Below, in pieces: positions 36,797 to 45,402 of a stretch of 64,000 nucleotides of DNA. Position numbers and translations under genes: made by a program. The notes under the pieces were generated by a model that was not told the DNA's origin, searched no databases, and worked only from the letters and a program-made list of their open reading frames with translations. Source of the DNA: Methanofollis liminatans DSM 4140 (GTDB lineage Archaea; Halobacteriota; Methanomicrobia; Methanomicrobiales; Methanofollaceae); NCBI RefSeq assembly GCF_000275865.1, contig NZ_CM001555.1:1824967-1888966 (forward strand), given 5' to 3'. Every line of letters begins with the position of its first letter. Position 1 is the stretch's first letter.

Positions 36797-37801
36797 GTGA
36801 TCCCGTTGGAGATAACCGAATCGAAGATAGAAGACCTCGCCAGGGAGGCGAAAACGTGCAGAGCGATGCTTCTCCCCGTGAAGGTGGAGATGCAGAAGGC
36901 GATCGTCGGGCAGGACCGGACCGTCTCCGACCTCCTGCTCGCCCTCGTCGCCGGGGGCAACGTCCTCCTCGAAGGGGTGCCGGGCCTGGCAAAGACGCTC
37001 ATCGTCAGGACGCTCGCCTCCTGCATCGACTGCTCGTTCGCGCGCATCCAGTTCACCCCCGACCTCCTCCCCTCCGACATCACCGGGACCACGGTGTACA
37101 ACCAGAGAGAGGGGTCGTTCTCCCTCGTGAAAGGCCCGGTCTTCCACAACATCATTCTCGCCGACGAGATCAACCGGGCGCCGCCGAAGGTGCAGTCCGC
37201 CCTCCTCGAAGCGATGCAGGAACAGCAGGTGACCATACAGGGCGAGACCCTCCGGCTCCCCGATCCCTTCTTCGTCCTCGCCACCCAGAACCCGATCGAG
37301 TCAGAGGGCACCTACCCCCTCCCGGAGGCGCAGGTCGACCGCTTCCTCTTCAAGCTCGGGATCGCATACCCGACTGTGGCCGACGAGGTGGAGATCCTGG
37401 ACCGCTACACCGCCGGCGTTCCGGCGAGCCCGGAATGCGTCCTCTCGGCCGCCGATCTCGCCAGGATCCAGGCGGCGGCGCGAGCCGTCCATGCCGATGC
37501 CGCCGTCCGGGAGTACGCCGCCAGGATCGTCGACGCCACCCGGCGCCCGGCCGACTACGGCCTCGACCTCGCCGCCTCCATCGCCTGGGGCGCCTCGCCC
37601 CGCGCCACCCTCTCCCTCGTCCTCGGCGCAAAGGCCCGAGCCCTCGTCGCCGGGCGGGGCTACATCGTCCCGGACGACATCAAGAAGGTCGCCCACAACG
37701 CCCTGCGGCACCGGATCCTCCTCACCTATGCCGCCGACGCCGCCGGCGTCAGCACCGACGGGATCGTCGATGCCGTCCTCGGAAGCGTCGAGGTGCCCTG
37801 A
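36797..37801 (+). CDS. MoxR-family AAA+ ATPase
   Basis: 334 residues starting at GTG 36797; the length and N-terminal helix fit the family. Walker A is GVPGLAKT (residues about 60-67), Walker B is IILADEINRAPPK, sensor 1 is LATQNPIE and the GTYPLPEAQVDRFLFKL segment is a MoxR signature. These ATPases act as chaperones that insert metal ions or assemble complexes, usually with VWA-domain partners. The four genes 36797-41015 are coupled (TGATG, adjacent, and GTGA junctions), forming the archaeal counterpart of Bacteroides aerotolerance-type (Bat) operons. No obvious ribosome binding site is seen, so the start is slightly uncertain. Confidence 0.88.
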   Translation: MIPLEITESKIEDLAREAKTCRAMLLPVKVEMQKAIVGQDRTVSDLLLALVAGGNVLLEGVPGLAKTLIVRTLASCIDCSFARIQFTPDLLPSDITGTTVYNQREGSFSLVKGPVFHNIILADEINRAPPKVQSALLEAMQEQQVTIQGETLRLPDPFFVLATQNPIESEGTYPLPEAQVDRFLFKLGIAYPTVADEVEILDRYTAGVPASPECVLSAADLARIQAAARAVHADAAVREYAARIVDATRRPADYGLDLAASIAWGASPRATLSLVLGAKARALVAGRGYIVPDDIKKVAHNALRHRILLTYAADAAGVSTDGIVDAVLGSVEVP

Positions 37802-38646
37802 TGGAGGACGTCGCCGACCTGATCAGGCGGGTGCGGCCGGCGCCCCTGCGGGCGGTCCTCTCCAGCGCCGGGCAGTTCGCCGGCGCCCGCCGGTCCGCCC
37901 TCGTCGGCCAGGGGATCGAGTTCGCCGGGATCAGGGCCTATGTCCCGGGCGACGACGTCAGGGCGATCGACTGGAAGGTGACCGCCCGCCGGAGCGACCC
38001 TTTTGTGCGCGAATATGCCGAGGACCGCGAGATGACCCTGTATGTCGCCGTCGACTGCTCGGCCTCCGCGGGATTCGGCGGAAAAGAGAGGACTGCGATC
38101 GAGGCAGTCGCCGCCCTCATCCTCGGGGCGGAGTCCTGCGGCGACCGTGCAGGTCTCTGCCTCTTCTCCGACCGGGTGGAGGAACGCATCCCGGCCCGGC
38201 GAGGGCGGCGGCACACCGCCGTGCTCCTCTCCTCTCTTCTCAAACGGCGGCCCTTCTCCGGGGGCACCGACATCCCCGCCCTTGCCCGTTTCCTCTCATC
38301 GGCGGTGCGCCCCAGGTGCACGATCGCCGTCATCTCCGACTTCCTATCCCCGCCGTTCTCCAGAGACCTCGCCCTCCTCAGGCACCGCCACGAGGTCGTC
38401 CTCCTCAGGGTCGCCGATCCCATCGAGCACGACCTCCCTGACCTCGGCCTTGTCGCCCTGGAGGATGCCGAGAGCGGCGAGCAGACCGTCGTCGACACCT
38501 CTGACCCCGCCTTCAGGGAACGCTACCGTGCGGCCGCCGCGCTCGCCGAACAGGACCTCACACGCGACGCGGCCGGATGCAGAACACCCCTGGTGGCCGT
38601 CCCTATGGACGCCGGGCTTGCAGACGCCCTCCAAGGGAGAAGATAA
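37801..38646 (+). CDS. DUF58 domain protein (MoxR partner)
   Basis: 281 residues. The DUF58 core is visible: GIEFAGIRAYVPGDDVRAID, W-K-V-T-A-R and FVREYAEDREMTLYVAVDCS, where the DCSAS stretch resembles a degenerate VWA MIDAS motif. These proteins are encoded next to MoxR ATPases and are thought to act with them on the VWA proteins. The start overlaps the moxR stop by one base (TGATG). No transmembrane segment is seen, so it is probably cytoplasmic. Confidence 0.85.
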   Translation: MEDVADLIRRVRPAPLRAVLSSAGQFAGARRSALVGQGIEFAGIRAYVPGDDVRAIDWKVTARRSDPFVREYAEDREMTLYVAVDCSASAGFGGKERTAIEAVAALILGAESCGDRAGLCLFSDRVEERIPARRGRRHTAVLLSSLLKRRPFSGGTDIPALARFLSSAVRPRCTIAVISDFLSPPFSRDLALLRHRHEVVLLRVADPIEHDLPDLGLVALEDAESGEQTVVDTSDPAFRERYRAAAALAEQDLTRDAAGCRTPLVAVPMDAGLADALQGRR

Positions 38647-39591
38647 ATGGCCGGTTTTTCACATCCGCTCTGGCTCCTCGCTCTTCTCGGCCTCCCCGTC
38701 CTCTACGCCCTCTACAAACGTGCCACGACGAGTCGGAAGACTGAGGCGATGGCGTTCTCCCGCCTCGATCTCGTAAAGAAGGCGGCGGGCAGTCCGTCCC
38801 GGCGCCCACTGACACTTTTTCTCCTCACCCTCCTCGCCATCGGGCTCATCGTCGTCGGCCTGGCCGGCCCGCACATCCCCCTCGAAGGCACGCACGAGGG
38901 CGTGAACGTCGTCCTCGCCATCGACACCTCGGGGAGCATGGCGGCGACCGACTATCCCCCGAACCGACTCGAAACCGCAAAATCGGCAGCAGAACAACTC
39001 CTCTCGGGGCTTGAGCCCGAAGACTACGCAGGCGTCGTCACCTTCGAGGCCGGGGCGATGAGCTCCGCATACCTCTCGCCCGAACACGAACGGGTGATCG
39101 CAAAACTCATGGCCATCCGGCTCAAAGACGGCCCCACGGCCCTCGGCGACGGCCTCGCCCTCGCCGTGGACATGGCCGACGCCATCCCGAACAGGAAAAA
39201 AGTGGTCGTCCTTCTCTCGGACGGCGTGAACAACGCCGGCGTGATCTCACCCACCGAGGCAGCAGTCTTCGCCGTGGAGCGGGAGGTCCGCGTCTACACC
39301 ATCGGTCTCGGCTCGACCGGGGCGGTCCGGATCGGGACCGGGGAGGATGGGGCGGCGCAGTATGCCGACCTCGACGAGGCCACCTTGAAAGAGATCGCCG
39401 AAGAGACCGGCGGGGCGTACTTCAGGTCGGTGGACGGGGCGACCCTGAAGGAGATCTACGCCGCCCTCCCCGGCGAGATCAAACGGGAGCCCGAAGAGAC
39501 CGGGATCGAGGCGGTGTTCTCTGTCGCCGCCGTCCTCGTCCTGCTCGTCCAGTGCTGGCTCAGGTACGGCAGGGGGCGGATCCTGCCGTGA
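38647..39591 (+). CDS. VWA-domain membrane protein (BatA-like)
   Basis: 314 residues. An N-terminal hydrophobic helix (about 6-22) and a second (about 56-76) precede a von Willebrand A domain (about 90-270) with an intact MIDAS motif DTSGS (AIDTSGSMAATD), a threonine site in the GPTALGDG segment and the VVLLSDGVNNAG aspartate. A C-terminal hydrophobic helix (about 290-306) follows. Layout and neighbours match BatA/BatB proteins. It begins directly after the DUF58 stop and its own stop overlaps the next start (GTGA). Confidence 0.87.
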   Translation: MAGFSHPLWLLALLGLPVLYALYKRATTSRKTEAMAFSRLDLVKKAAGSPSRRPLTLFLLTLLAIGLIVVGLAGPHIPLEGTHEGVNVVLAIDTSGSMAATDYPPNRLETAKSAAEQLLSGLEPEDYAGVVTFEAGAMSSAYLSPEHERVIAKLMAIRLKDGPTALGDGLALAVDMADAIPNRKKVVVLLSDGVNNAGVISPTEAAVFAVEREVRVYTIGLGSTGAVRIGTGEDGAAQYADLDEATLKEIAEETGGAYFRSVDGATLKEIYAALPGEIKREPEETGIEAVFSVAAVLVLLVQCWLRYGRGRILP

Positions 39592-41015
39592 ACAGACGCT
39601 ACCCCCTCCTCGTCCTCCTGCTCCTCCTCGGTGCGGTGGGCGCCTGCACCGCGGGGGAGATCGTGCTTTCGGCTCCCCAGAGCGAGTACTTTTTTCAGGT
39701 CGGCGAGGAGGCGGAGATCACCCTGGACGTGGACAACAGAGGGGGCACGAACGTTCCCGGGATGCTGACGGTTGCAGTCGTCCCCGCCGACGCCGCACAG
39801 GGCGGCGGCAGGACGCAGACAAAAAGCCTGACGATCTTCCGTGATCTGACGACCATCGCCGTCGACGCCGGCGCCCCGGACGCCCCGGCGACCTTCACGC
39901 TGAAGGTCTCCTTCGCCGGATCCGACGGGAAGACCGCCGTCCTGCCGGAGATCCTGATCCATTTCCTCGGGGAAACCTCATCGATCCCTGCAACAGAGCC
40001 TGCCGCTCAGGTGACGTCGTCAGCCGCCGCATCGCCGGGGGGTCAGGCGCAGTCGGGCGGAACCGCCATCGACCGGGCCGTCCAGGCCGGGCAGACGGTG
40101 CAGGACGCCGCAGTCCTCAGGGAGGCGATGGCCGCCGAGGATAGCGCCGCCGCGGCGGCAACGGAGGATCTCCTCTCCCGGGCCATGGCCGACCCGACGG
40201 TTGCGGATCTCGACGGCAGGCTTCGCGCCGAAGGGTTTGCCAGAACCGGGAACACCGCCGACCCGGCGGCAGGAACATTTCTCTTCTCCTACCAGAGAGA
40301 CGGCGGCACCGGAGCTCAGATCAGCGGAGCGATGGACGACGATCTCAGGTTCGCCCGCCTGGACACGGCGGCCTCCCTCGACGTGCCCGCCCTCCTTGCC
40401 GAAAACGAAACCTTCTACGATTATATGAGCCAGCTCACCACCGAGGGCCTGCCCAGGGGCGGCACGACGATCAACGCCACCCACCAGAGCGAGCGCCTCG
40501 CCTTCTCCTTCGGAGATGGGGCGGCCTTCATCAACGCCACGATCGCGGACAGCGCCGTGCAGGAGGTCAGCCTCCAGAGACGGTTCAACTGGATCCCCTT
40601 CGCCGCCCTCATGGTCGGTCTCGTGGGGGCGTTTGCGCTGGCGATGCGGCGGCGGCAGATGGGCGGCGCGGAGACTCCGGAGCACGAGAGTCCGGCCGCC
40701 GGCGCCCCATCGCCCGCGGAGATCCTTGCCCTCGCAGAGGAGCGCTTCGCCGCCGGGGAGATGGCCCCCGCCTACCGGGGCGCCGCACGCGCCCTGCGCA
40801 GGCAGATCGCCCTCGCGCACGGATCGGGATCTGAGATCACCGACGGGGAAGCCCTCGCCCTCCTCGGCGCCGATGATCCGGCGAGAATATGGGCAGAAAC
40901 GGTGCTTGACAACTGTAGCCGCGTGGCATTTGCTGGAAGAGAGCCAGAAAGTGACGAATTCAAAAAAATGTCCCGGGAGATCAGGGAATACCTCGGGGAA
41001 GCGAGGGCGAGTTAA
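39588..41015 (+). CDS. BatD-like exported protein with C-terminal cytoplasmic helical domain
   Basis: 475 residues from GTG 39588, which overlaps the VWA stop; a longer frame from an upstream ATG would start inside the VWA gene and lacks a signal at its start. Signal peptide (about 1-20, ending GACTAGE), a beta-rich extracytoplasmic part (about 25-130) with FQVGEEAEITLDVDNRGG typical of BatD-like Ig folds, an Ala-rich helical middle, one transmembrane helix (about 338-358: FAALMVGLVGAFALAM), and a C-terminal helical domain (LAEERFAAGEMAPAYRGAAR) that resembles DUF4129. It probably works with the VWA protein at the membrane. Last gene of the operon. Confidence 0.7.
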   Translation: MNRRYPLLVLLLLLGAVGACTAGEIVLSAPQSEYFFQVGEEAEITLDVDNRGGTNVPGMLTVAVVPADAAQGGGRTQTKSLTIFRDLTTIAVDAGAPDAPATFTLKVSFAGSDGKTAVLPEILIHFLGETSSIPATEPAAQVTSSAAASPGGQAQSGGTAIDRAVQAGQTVQDAAVLREAMAAEDSAAAAATEDLLSRAMADPTVADLDGRLRAEGFARTGNTADPAAGTFLFSYQRDGGTGAQISGAMDDDLRFARLDTAASLDVPALLAENETFYDYMSQLTTEGLPRGGTTINATHQSERLAFSFGDGAAFINATIADSAVQEVSLQRRFNWIPFAALMVGLVGAFALAMRRRQMGGAETPEHESPAAGAPSPAEILALAEERFAAGEMAPAYRGAARALRRQIALAHGSGSEITDGEALALLGADDPARIWAETVLDNCSRVAFAGREPESDEFKKMSREIREYLGEARAS

Positions 41016-41017
41016 CC

Positions 41018-41041
41018 GAGTTCATTTAACGATATGAACTC
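41018..41041. promoter_or_regulatory. Perfect inverted repeat after the Bat-like operon
   Basis: GAGTTCAT and ATGAACTC are separated by eight bases and lie two bases after the stop codon of the BatD-like gene. It could form a termination hairpin or be an operator for the ECF operon starting at 41137. No long T-run follows. Confidence 0.4.
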
Positions 41042-41136
41042 ATTGACCTTCAGAAATATCCCTATTGCGCCACCATTTTCTCGAATAAATTCCACAGACT
41101 TTTATCCCATTCCACATTACAGTACATCAGATCCAT

Positions 41137-41841
41137 ATGACCGTATACATCGCCATGGACGACACCGACAACCTCGAGTCCAGAGGGACCGGACGGCTGG
41201 CCCGGAGCGTCGGCACAGCCCTCGCAGAGAATTTCAGGGTGTTCGGCATCACCCGTCACCAGCTCTATGTCAACGAGGCAATACCCTACACCTCGCACAA
41301 CTCCTGCGCCGTCATCCACCTCCCCGATGCGGTCGAGCGCGACATCCCGGATATCTTCTCGCAGGCGCGCGAGATGATGCTCGACGACTTCATCGAGGGA
41401 AGCGACCCCGGCCTCGCCGTCGCCGACGCATCCCGGATCTCTCCCGCCCTCATGGCCTTTGGCAGGGACGCAAAATCGACCGTGCTCACCCAGGAAAAGG
41501 CCAGGACCCTGGCAAAAAATCTCGGCATCAGGCTTGAAGGGCTCGGCGGAACCGAAGACGGCGTCATCGGATCGATGGCCGGGCTCGGGCTTGCATGCGC
41601 CGGAAACGACGGCAGGTTCCTCCAGGTCGGCCGCATACGGGAGATCACCGGCCCGGCCGAAGTTCCTGACCTCCTTGCCGCGGGTCTGGACGGCATCTAC
41701 ACCCTCGACGGAAGGGCCGTCACCTCAGGGTTCGTCAGGACCGACGCCGGAAAATCAGTCAAACCCTGCCCGGTCGGCGGAAAGATCATCCTCTTCGTCG
41801 AAGAGAATAGCGGCGACCTGATCGCGGTGAAGAGAGACTGA
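41137..41841 (+). CDS. TiaS-like protein (tRNA-modifying synthetase N-domain family)
   Basis: 234 residues. The start MTVYIAMDDTDNLESRGTGR and the SCAVIHL and PDPGLAVAD-like segments resemble the N-terminal DDTD-type kinase domain of TiaS, which makes agmatidine in tRNA-Ile. It is much shorter than full TiaS (about 420 residues) and lacks its OB-fold and zinc ribbon, so it is unlikely to be the housekeeping enzyme. No ribosome binding site is apparent, so it may be leaderless. It precedes the secreted protein by one base and is thus the first gene of the ECF transporter operon. A small-molecule kinase or ATP-dependent ligase role is conceivable; unassigned. Confidence 0.55.
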   Translation: MTVYIAMDDTDNLESRGTGRLARSVGTALAENFRVFGITRHQLYVNEAIPYTSHNSCAVIHLPDAVERDIPDIFSQAREMMLDDFIEGSDPGLAVADASRISPALMAFGRDAKSTVLTQEKARTLAKNLGIRLEGLGGTEDGVIGSMAGLGLACAGNDGRFLQVGRIREITGPAEVPDLLAAGLDGIYTLDGRAVTSGFVRTDAGKSVKPCPVGGKIILFVEENSGDLIAVKRD

Positions 41842-41842
41842 G

Positions 41843-42652
41843 ATGGATTTTAGAAAGAGGATAATCACCGCATTCGCCCTGCTTACCCTCTTTACCATCA
41901 TTGCATTCGGGATCCAGGTCTATATCGAGGGCGAAACCATGGCAGTGACAGGCGAAGCGGCCCCCCTCCCCCTCGCCCAATCGGTGATCACCCTCTCCGG
42001 GGCCGACTTCCTGTACGGCCCGCAGGACTGGCGCCCCTATGCGGCGCCGCTCTCCCTCAACACCCTGCCAGGCACCCCTGATGGGCACGAGTGGTACTTC
42101 TGCTTCGTCCTCCTCAACGACACCCCGTACGGGGGCAACCCGGCCCTCTTCAGGAGACAGGCGGTCTCTGTGAACTATACCTTCGAGAATCTCGCCGGAA
42201 CCGCAGCCTTTTATCCCTACGGCACCACGACCCTCCCGGTCACCTCCAGAACATCCAGGCAGGACGGCTACGGCAGCAGCGGATATATTGTGACCGGCAC
42301 CGCCCCCGCAGGCGAGGCAGCGCCGCAGGCCGCCCCCCTGGAGCGGAGCAACCTGGTGAGGGCCAGGCTTGCGAACACCAAAGGCCTCGGCCCCGACGAG
42401 ATCGCCGCTGGGACGATCGACCTCTGGTTCCCATCCGAAGGGGGCGGGCAGGACGCCCTCCACCTCACCACCGACCTGGACAAACGGAAAGGGGAGATCG
42501 TCACCGGCGCACCGGCCTCGGGCCGATTTTATGTCACCCACACCGGCGGAAGTCGCCTCAACCTCGTCTGCCTGCTGATCGCCGTCGACCGTCCGCAACC
42601 CGAGAACTTCTCCTTACGGCTGGAGACCCGTCCTGCGGAGGCGGCATGGTGA
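41843..42652 (+). CDS. Secreted or anchored surface-domain protein of the ECF operon
   Basis: 269 residues. One N-terminal hydrophobic segment (about 8-28) could be an uncleaved anchor. The rest is the two-part surface domain of the giant proteins at 26915-29182 and 29308-36123, but with the halves swapped: first SGADFLYGPQDWRPY, VNYTFENLAGTAAFYPYG and SGYIVTG, then the GGGQDALHLTTD, ASGRFYVTHTGGS and IAVDRPQPENFSLRL half. Its start is one base after the TiaS-like stop and its end overlaps the S-component start by seven bases, so it is made with the transporter. It may capture the substrate outside the cell, although ECF transporters normally need no separate binding protein. Confidence 0.65.
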   Translation: MDFRKRIITAFALLTLFTIIAFGIQVYIEGETMAVTGEAAPLPLAQSVITLSGADFLYGPQDWRPYAAPLSLNTLPGTPDGHEWYFCFVLLNDTPYGGNPALFRRQAVSVNYTFENLAGTAAFYPYGTTTLPVTSRTSRQDGYGSSGYIVTGTAPAGEAAPQAAPLERSNLVRARLANTKGLGPDEIAAGTIDLWFPSEGGGQDALHLTTDLDKRKGEIVTGAPASGRFYVTHTGGSRLNLVCLLIAVDRPQPENFSLRLETRPAEAAW

Positions 42653-43188
42653 CCAGATCTTATTTCACCCTCTACGAGACGGCCGTGCTCTCGCTCTGCG
42701 GCGCCCTGGTCTTCCTGTCAAAGGCGTTCATCACCCTCTCCCTCCACCTCCCAGGCCATTCGTACCTCTTCGTCGCCATCCCCTTCGTCGTGGGCTGCGG
42801 CGTCGTCAGGAAAGCCGGATCCGGCACCTATATCGGGCTTGTCGGCGGACTCCTGTCATCCTTTTTCGGCTTTGAAGCCCTCCACCTCCTCGACGTCTTC
42901 AAGTACCTGGCAATGGGCTTGACCATCGATATCGTCGGCGTCACCTTCTCCCACCGCTTCGATCACCCGGCCGTCGGCTTCATCGCCGGCGCCGCCGGGA
43001 GTGTCGTGAAGATGGTGGTGAACTACGCCGTCCACTATCTCCTCGGTGTTCCCGCCACCTTCATCCTCATCGGCATCGGCCTCACATCGGTGACGCACCT
43101 GATATTCGGCGGGATAGGCGGAGTGATCGCCGCCCTGATCATCGCCCGTCTGATGAGGGCCGGGGTGATCGGAGATGACAGGGCCTGA
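42646..43188 (+). CDS. ECF transporter substrate-binding (S) component
   Basis: 180 residues with about six hydrophobic segments, the size of an ECF S component. GGAGGCGG precedes the ATG. Notable segments are ETAVLSLCGALVFLSKAF, HLPGHSYLFVAIPFVVG and SVVKMVVNYAVHYLLGVP. There is no N-terminal Met-His of the CbiM/NikM type, so nickel or cobalt is not indicated. It is followed by the A-A' ATPase and T genes, making a complete group I ECF set. The substrate is unknown; neighbours suggest a compound linked to the nitrogenase-like operon. Confidence 0.75.
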   Translation: MVTRSYFTLYETAVLSLCGALVFLSKAFITLSLHLPGHSYLFVAIPFVVGCGVVRKAGSGTYIGLVGGLLSSFFGFEALHLLDVFKYLAMGLTIDIVGVTFSHRFDHPAVGFIAGAAGSVVKMVVNYAVHYLLGVPATFILIGIGLTSVTHLIFGGIGGVIAALIIARLMRAGVIGDDRA

Positions 43189-44623
43189 ACCGGCGGTCAG
43201 GATCGAGGGGCTCACCTGCACCTATCCCCCCGGGCGCAGGGGGCCGCAGCCTCCAGCCCTCCGCGACCTCTCCCTGACGATATGGCCCGGCGAGTTTGTC
43301 CTGCTGGTCGGGCAATCGGGGTCAGGCAAGTCCACCCTGCTGCGCTGCGTCAACGGGCTCATCCCTCATTCCCACCGTGGCCGGATGGACGGAACAGTGG
43401 TCGTCGCCGGGATGGACACGCGGCAGCGCGAGGTCTGCGAGATCGCACGGAAGGTCGGCACCGTTTTCCAGAACCCGGAGCACCAACTCTTTTCCGGGAA
43501 CGTCGAGAGCGAACTCGCCTTCGGCCCCGAACACCTCGGCATCGATGCGGCGCTCATCAGGGAGCGGGTCGCCCGCGCCGCAGAGGCGACCGGGATCGGC
43601 CACCTCATGGGCCGCGAGGAGAACGAGCTCTCGTGGGGAGAGCGCCAGCGCCTCGCCATCGCCTCAGTGCTGGCGATGGAGCCCACAATCCTCCTGCTCG
43701 ACGAACCGGTATCCGGGCTCGACGCGGATGGGGCGGGGCGTCTCATCGCCACCCTCACCCGCCTCAACCGGGAGGAGGGTCTGACCGTGATCGTTGCTGA
43801 GCACCGGTTCGAGCGCTTCCTCCCCGCGTGCAGCCGCTTCATCGCCCTCGAAGCGGGCGCGATCGTCTACGACGGCCCGCCGGCGGCATTTGCCCGGGCA
43901 AACCCGCCGCACCCTGCCCCGGACCTCACTCTGCCGGGAGGACACGGAACGCCCGCCCTCGTCTTCGAGGAGATCGCCTTCACCTATCCAGGAAAAGACC
44001 GCCCGGTCCTCGACGGCGCCAGCCTCACCGTCAGAGCGGGCGAGATCGTCGTCCTCACCGGGCCGAACGGTTCAGGAAAAACCACGCTGCTGCGCCACGC
44101 AAACGGGCTGCTTCAGCCCGACCGCGGGCGGGTGATCGTCATGGGCCGGGCGATCGCCGGACAGCCAGTGGCCGCCGTTGCCGCGGAGGTCGGCTACCTC
44201 TCCCAGCACGCCGACACCCATCTCTTCGCCGAAACGGTGGAGGAGGAGATCGCTTTCGCCCCGAAAAACCTCGGGTTTTCCAGCGAGAAAAAAGAGGACT
44301 GCATCGCACGGGCGATTGAAGGTCTCGGCCTCGCCGCAATCGGCAGGCAGGCGATGCCCCTCGCCCTCTCGGTCGGTGAGAAGCAGCGTGTCGCCATCGC
44401 GAGCATCCTTGCCATGGAAACGCCGGTCATCGTCCTCGACGAACCGACACTCGGCCTCGATGCAGGGAGAAAGAGAGACCTCGCGGCGATCCTGAGAGGG
44501 TATGCGGAGGAGGGAAGAGGCGTCCTGGTCTCAACCCACGACGCCGGTTTTGCATCCCTCCTCGGCGGCCGGCAGGTCTCCCTCAGAAACAGCCGTATCG
44601 CCGCCGCGGAGGAAGAACGGTGA
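43175..44623 (+). CDS. Fused ECF transporter ATPase (EcfA-A')
   Basis: 482 residues with two complete ABC ATPase domains. First: Walker A GQSGSGKST, Q-loop FQNPEHQLF, signature LSWGERQR, Walker B ILLLDEPVSGLD. Second: GPNGSGKTT, Q-loop-like LSQHADTHLF, signature LSVGEKQR and IVLDEPTLGLD. The FQNP-x-x-Q-L-F segment is typical of ECF ATPases. Both halves look catalytically competent. The fusion replaces the separate EcfA1 and EcfA2 of other organisms. It overlaps the S gene by 14 bases and its stop overlaps the T start (GTGA). Confidence 0.9.
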   Translation: MTGPEPAVRIEGLTCTYPPGRRGPQPPALRDLSLTIWPGEFVLLVGQSGSGKSTLLRCVNGLIPHSHRGRMDGTVVVAGMDTRQREVCEIARKVGTVFQNPEHQLFSGNVESELAFGPEHLGIDAALIRERVARAAEATGIGHLMGREENELSWGERQRLAIASVLAMEPTILLLDEPVSGLDADGAGRLIATLTRLNREEGLTVIVAEHRFERFLPACSRFIALEAGAIVYDGPPAAFARANPPHPAPDLTLPGGHGTPALVFEEIAFTYPGKDRPVLDGASLTVRAGEIVVLTGPNGSGKTTLLRHANGLLQPDRGRVIVMGRAIAGQPVAAVAAEVGYLSQHADTHLFAETVEEEIAFAPKNLGFSSEKKEDCIARAIEGLGLAAIGRQAMPLALSVGEKQRVAIASILAMETPVIVLDEPTLGLDAGRKRDLAAILRGYAEEGRGVLVSTHDAGFASLLGGRQVSLRNSRIAAAEEER

Positions 44624-45402
44624 AGCAAAAGGCGGGTGTCATGTTCGTTCCCGGCGACTCGCCGCTTCACCGCCTCAACCCGGCGGCGAAGGCTGCAGCC
44701 CTCGTCCTCCTCAGTGCGGCGGTGCTGGTGACCGCCAGGCCGGTCCCGATCTTCTGTATCCTGCTCCTGACCCTCGCCGCTGCAACGCTCTCCGGCATCG
44801 TAATGCCGCTCCTCCGGTCATTTCGCCTCCTGATCCCCCTTCTTGTCTTCATCCTGATCATCGATGCCTTTTTCCCCCGCATTGCCGGCGGCCCGGTCTG
44901 GTTCTCCGCCGACATCTGGATCTTCCACCCCACCCTCTCCGCGGCGGGCGTGCTCTTCTCCCTCGCGATGGGCCTGCGCCTCCTCGCCGTCGGTGGGGCG
45001 TCCTTCCTCTTCATCATGACAACGCGCTACGCCGACTTCGTCAGGAGCCTGCGGGCGCTCGGCCTTCCGGCCACCCTCTCGTTCTCCCTCGGCTACGCCC
45101 TCAGATCAGTCTCGGCGCTGACCGAAGACATCGGAAACATCACGGACGCACAGCGGTCCCGCGCCTTCTCCATCGACCGCAACACTCTCCTCAAAAACAG
45201 GCACACCATTCTGGCGCTCTTCATCCCGGCGACCGTCTCGGTCCTCTCGCGTGCGCGGCAGGTTGCCGATGCGATGCAGTGCCGGGGCTTCGGGTGCACC
45301 GACCGGCCGACCTGTTACCGGCGGCACCCCTTCGATGCGGCCGACACCCTGCTCGTCCTCGTCGCCGCCCTCTGCATCCCGTTCGCCCTCCTATGCCCCT
45401 GA
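44620..45402 (+). CDS. ECF transporter transmembrane (T) component
   Basis: 260 residues with about five hydrophobic helices. It starts at GTG, overlapping the ATPase stop. The family's N-terminal SPLHRLNPAAK motif and the two coupling motifs (AQRSRAF and MQCRGF, of the A-R-x type) that touch the ATPases are visible. It completes the S-AA'-T set. Its stop lies inside the last codons of the convergent nitrogenase-like D gene (12-base overlap), so the two operons share their 3' ends. Confidence 0.87.
   Translation: MKQKAGVMFVPGDSPLHRLNPAAKAAALVLLSAAVLVTARPVPIFCILLLTLAAATLSGIVMPLLRSFRLLIPLLVFILIIDAFFPRIAGGPVWFSADIWIFHPTLSAAGVLFSLAMGLRLLAVGGASFLFIMTTRYADFVRSLRALGLPATLSFSLGYALRSVSALTEDIGNITDAQRSRAFSIDRNTLLKNRHTILALFIPATVSVLSRARQVADAMQCRGFGCTDRPTCYRRHPFDAADTLLVLVAALCIPFALLCP

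Noticed and set aside
42646-45402. Assignment of the ECF cassette as CbiMQO/NikMQO (cobalt or nickel uptake)
   Set aside because: The S component is too short and lacks the N-terminal Met-His and the CbiM pattern. The ATPases are fused rather than a single CbiO.
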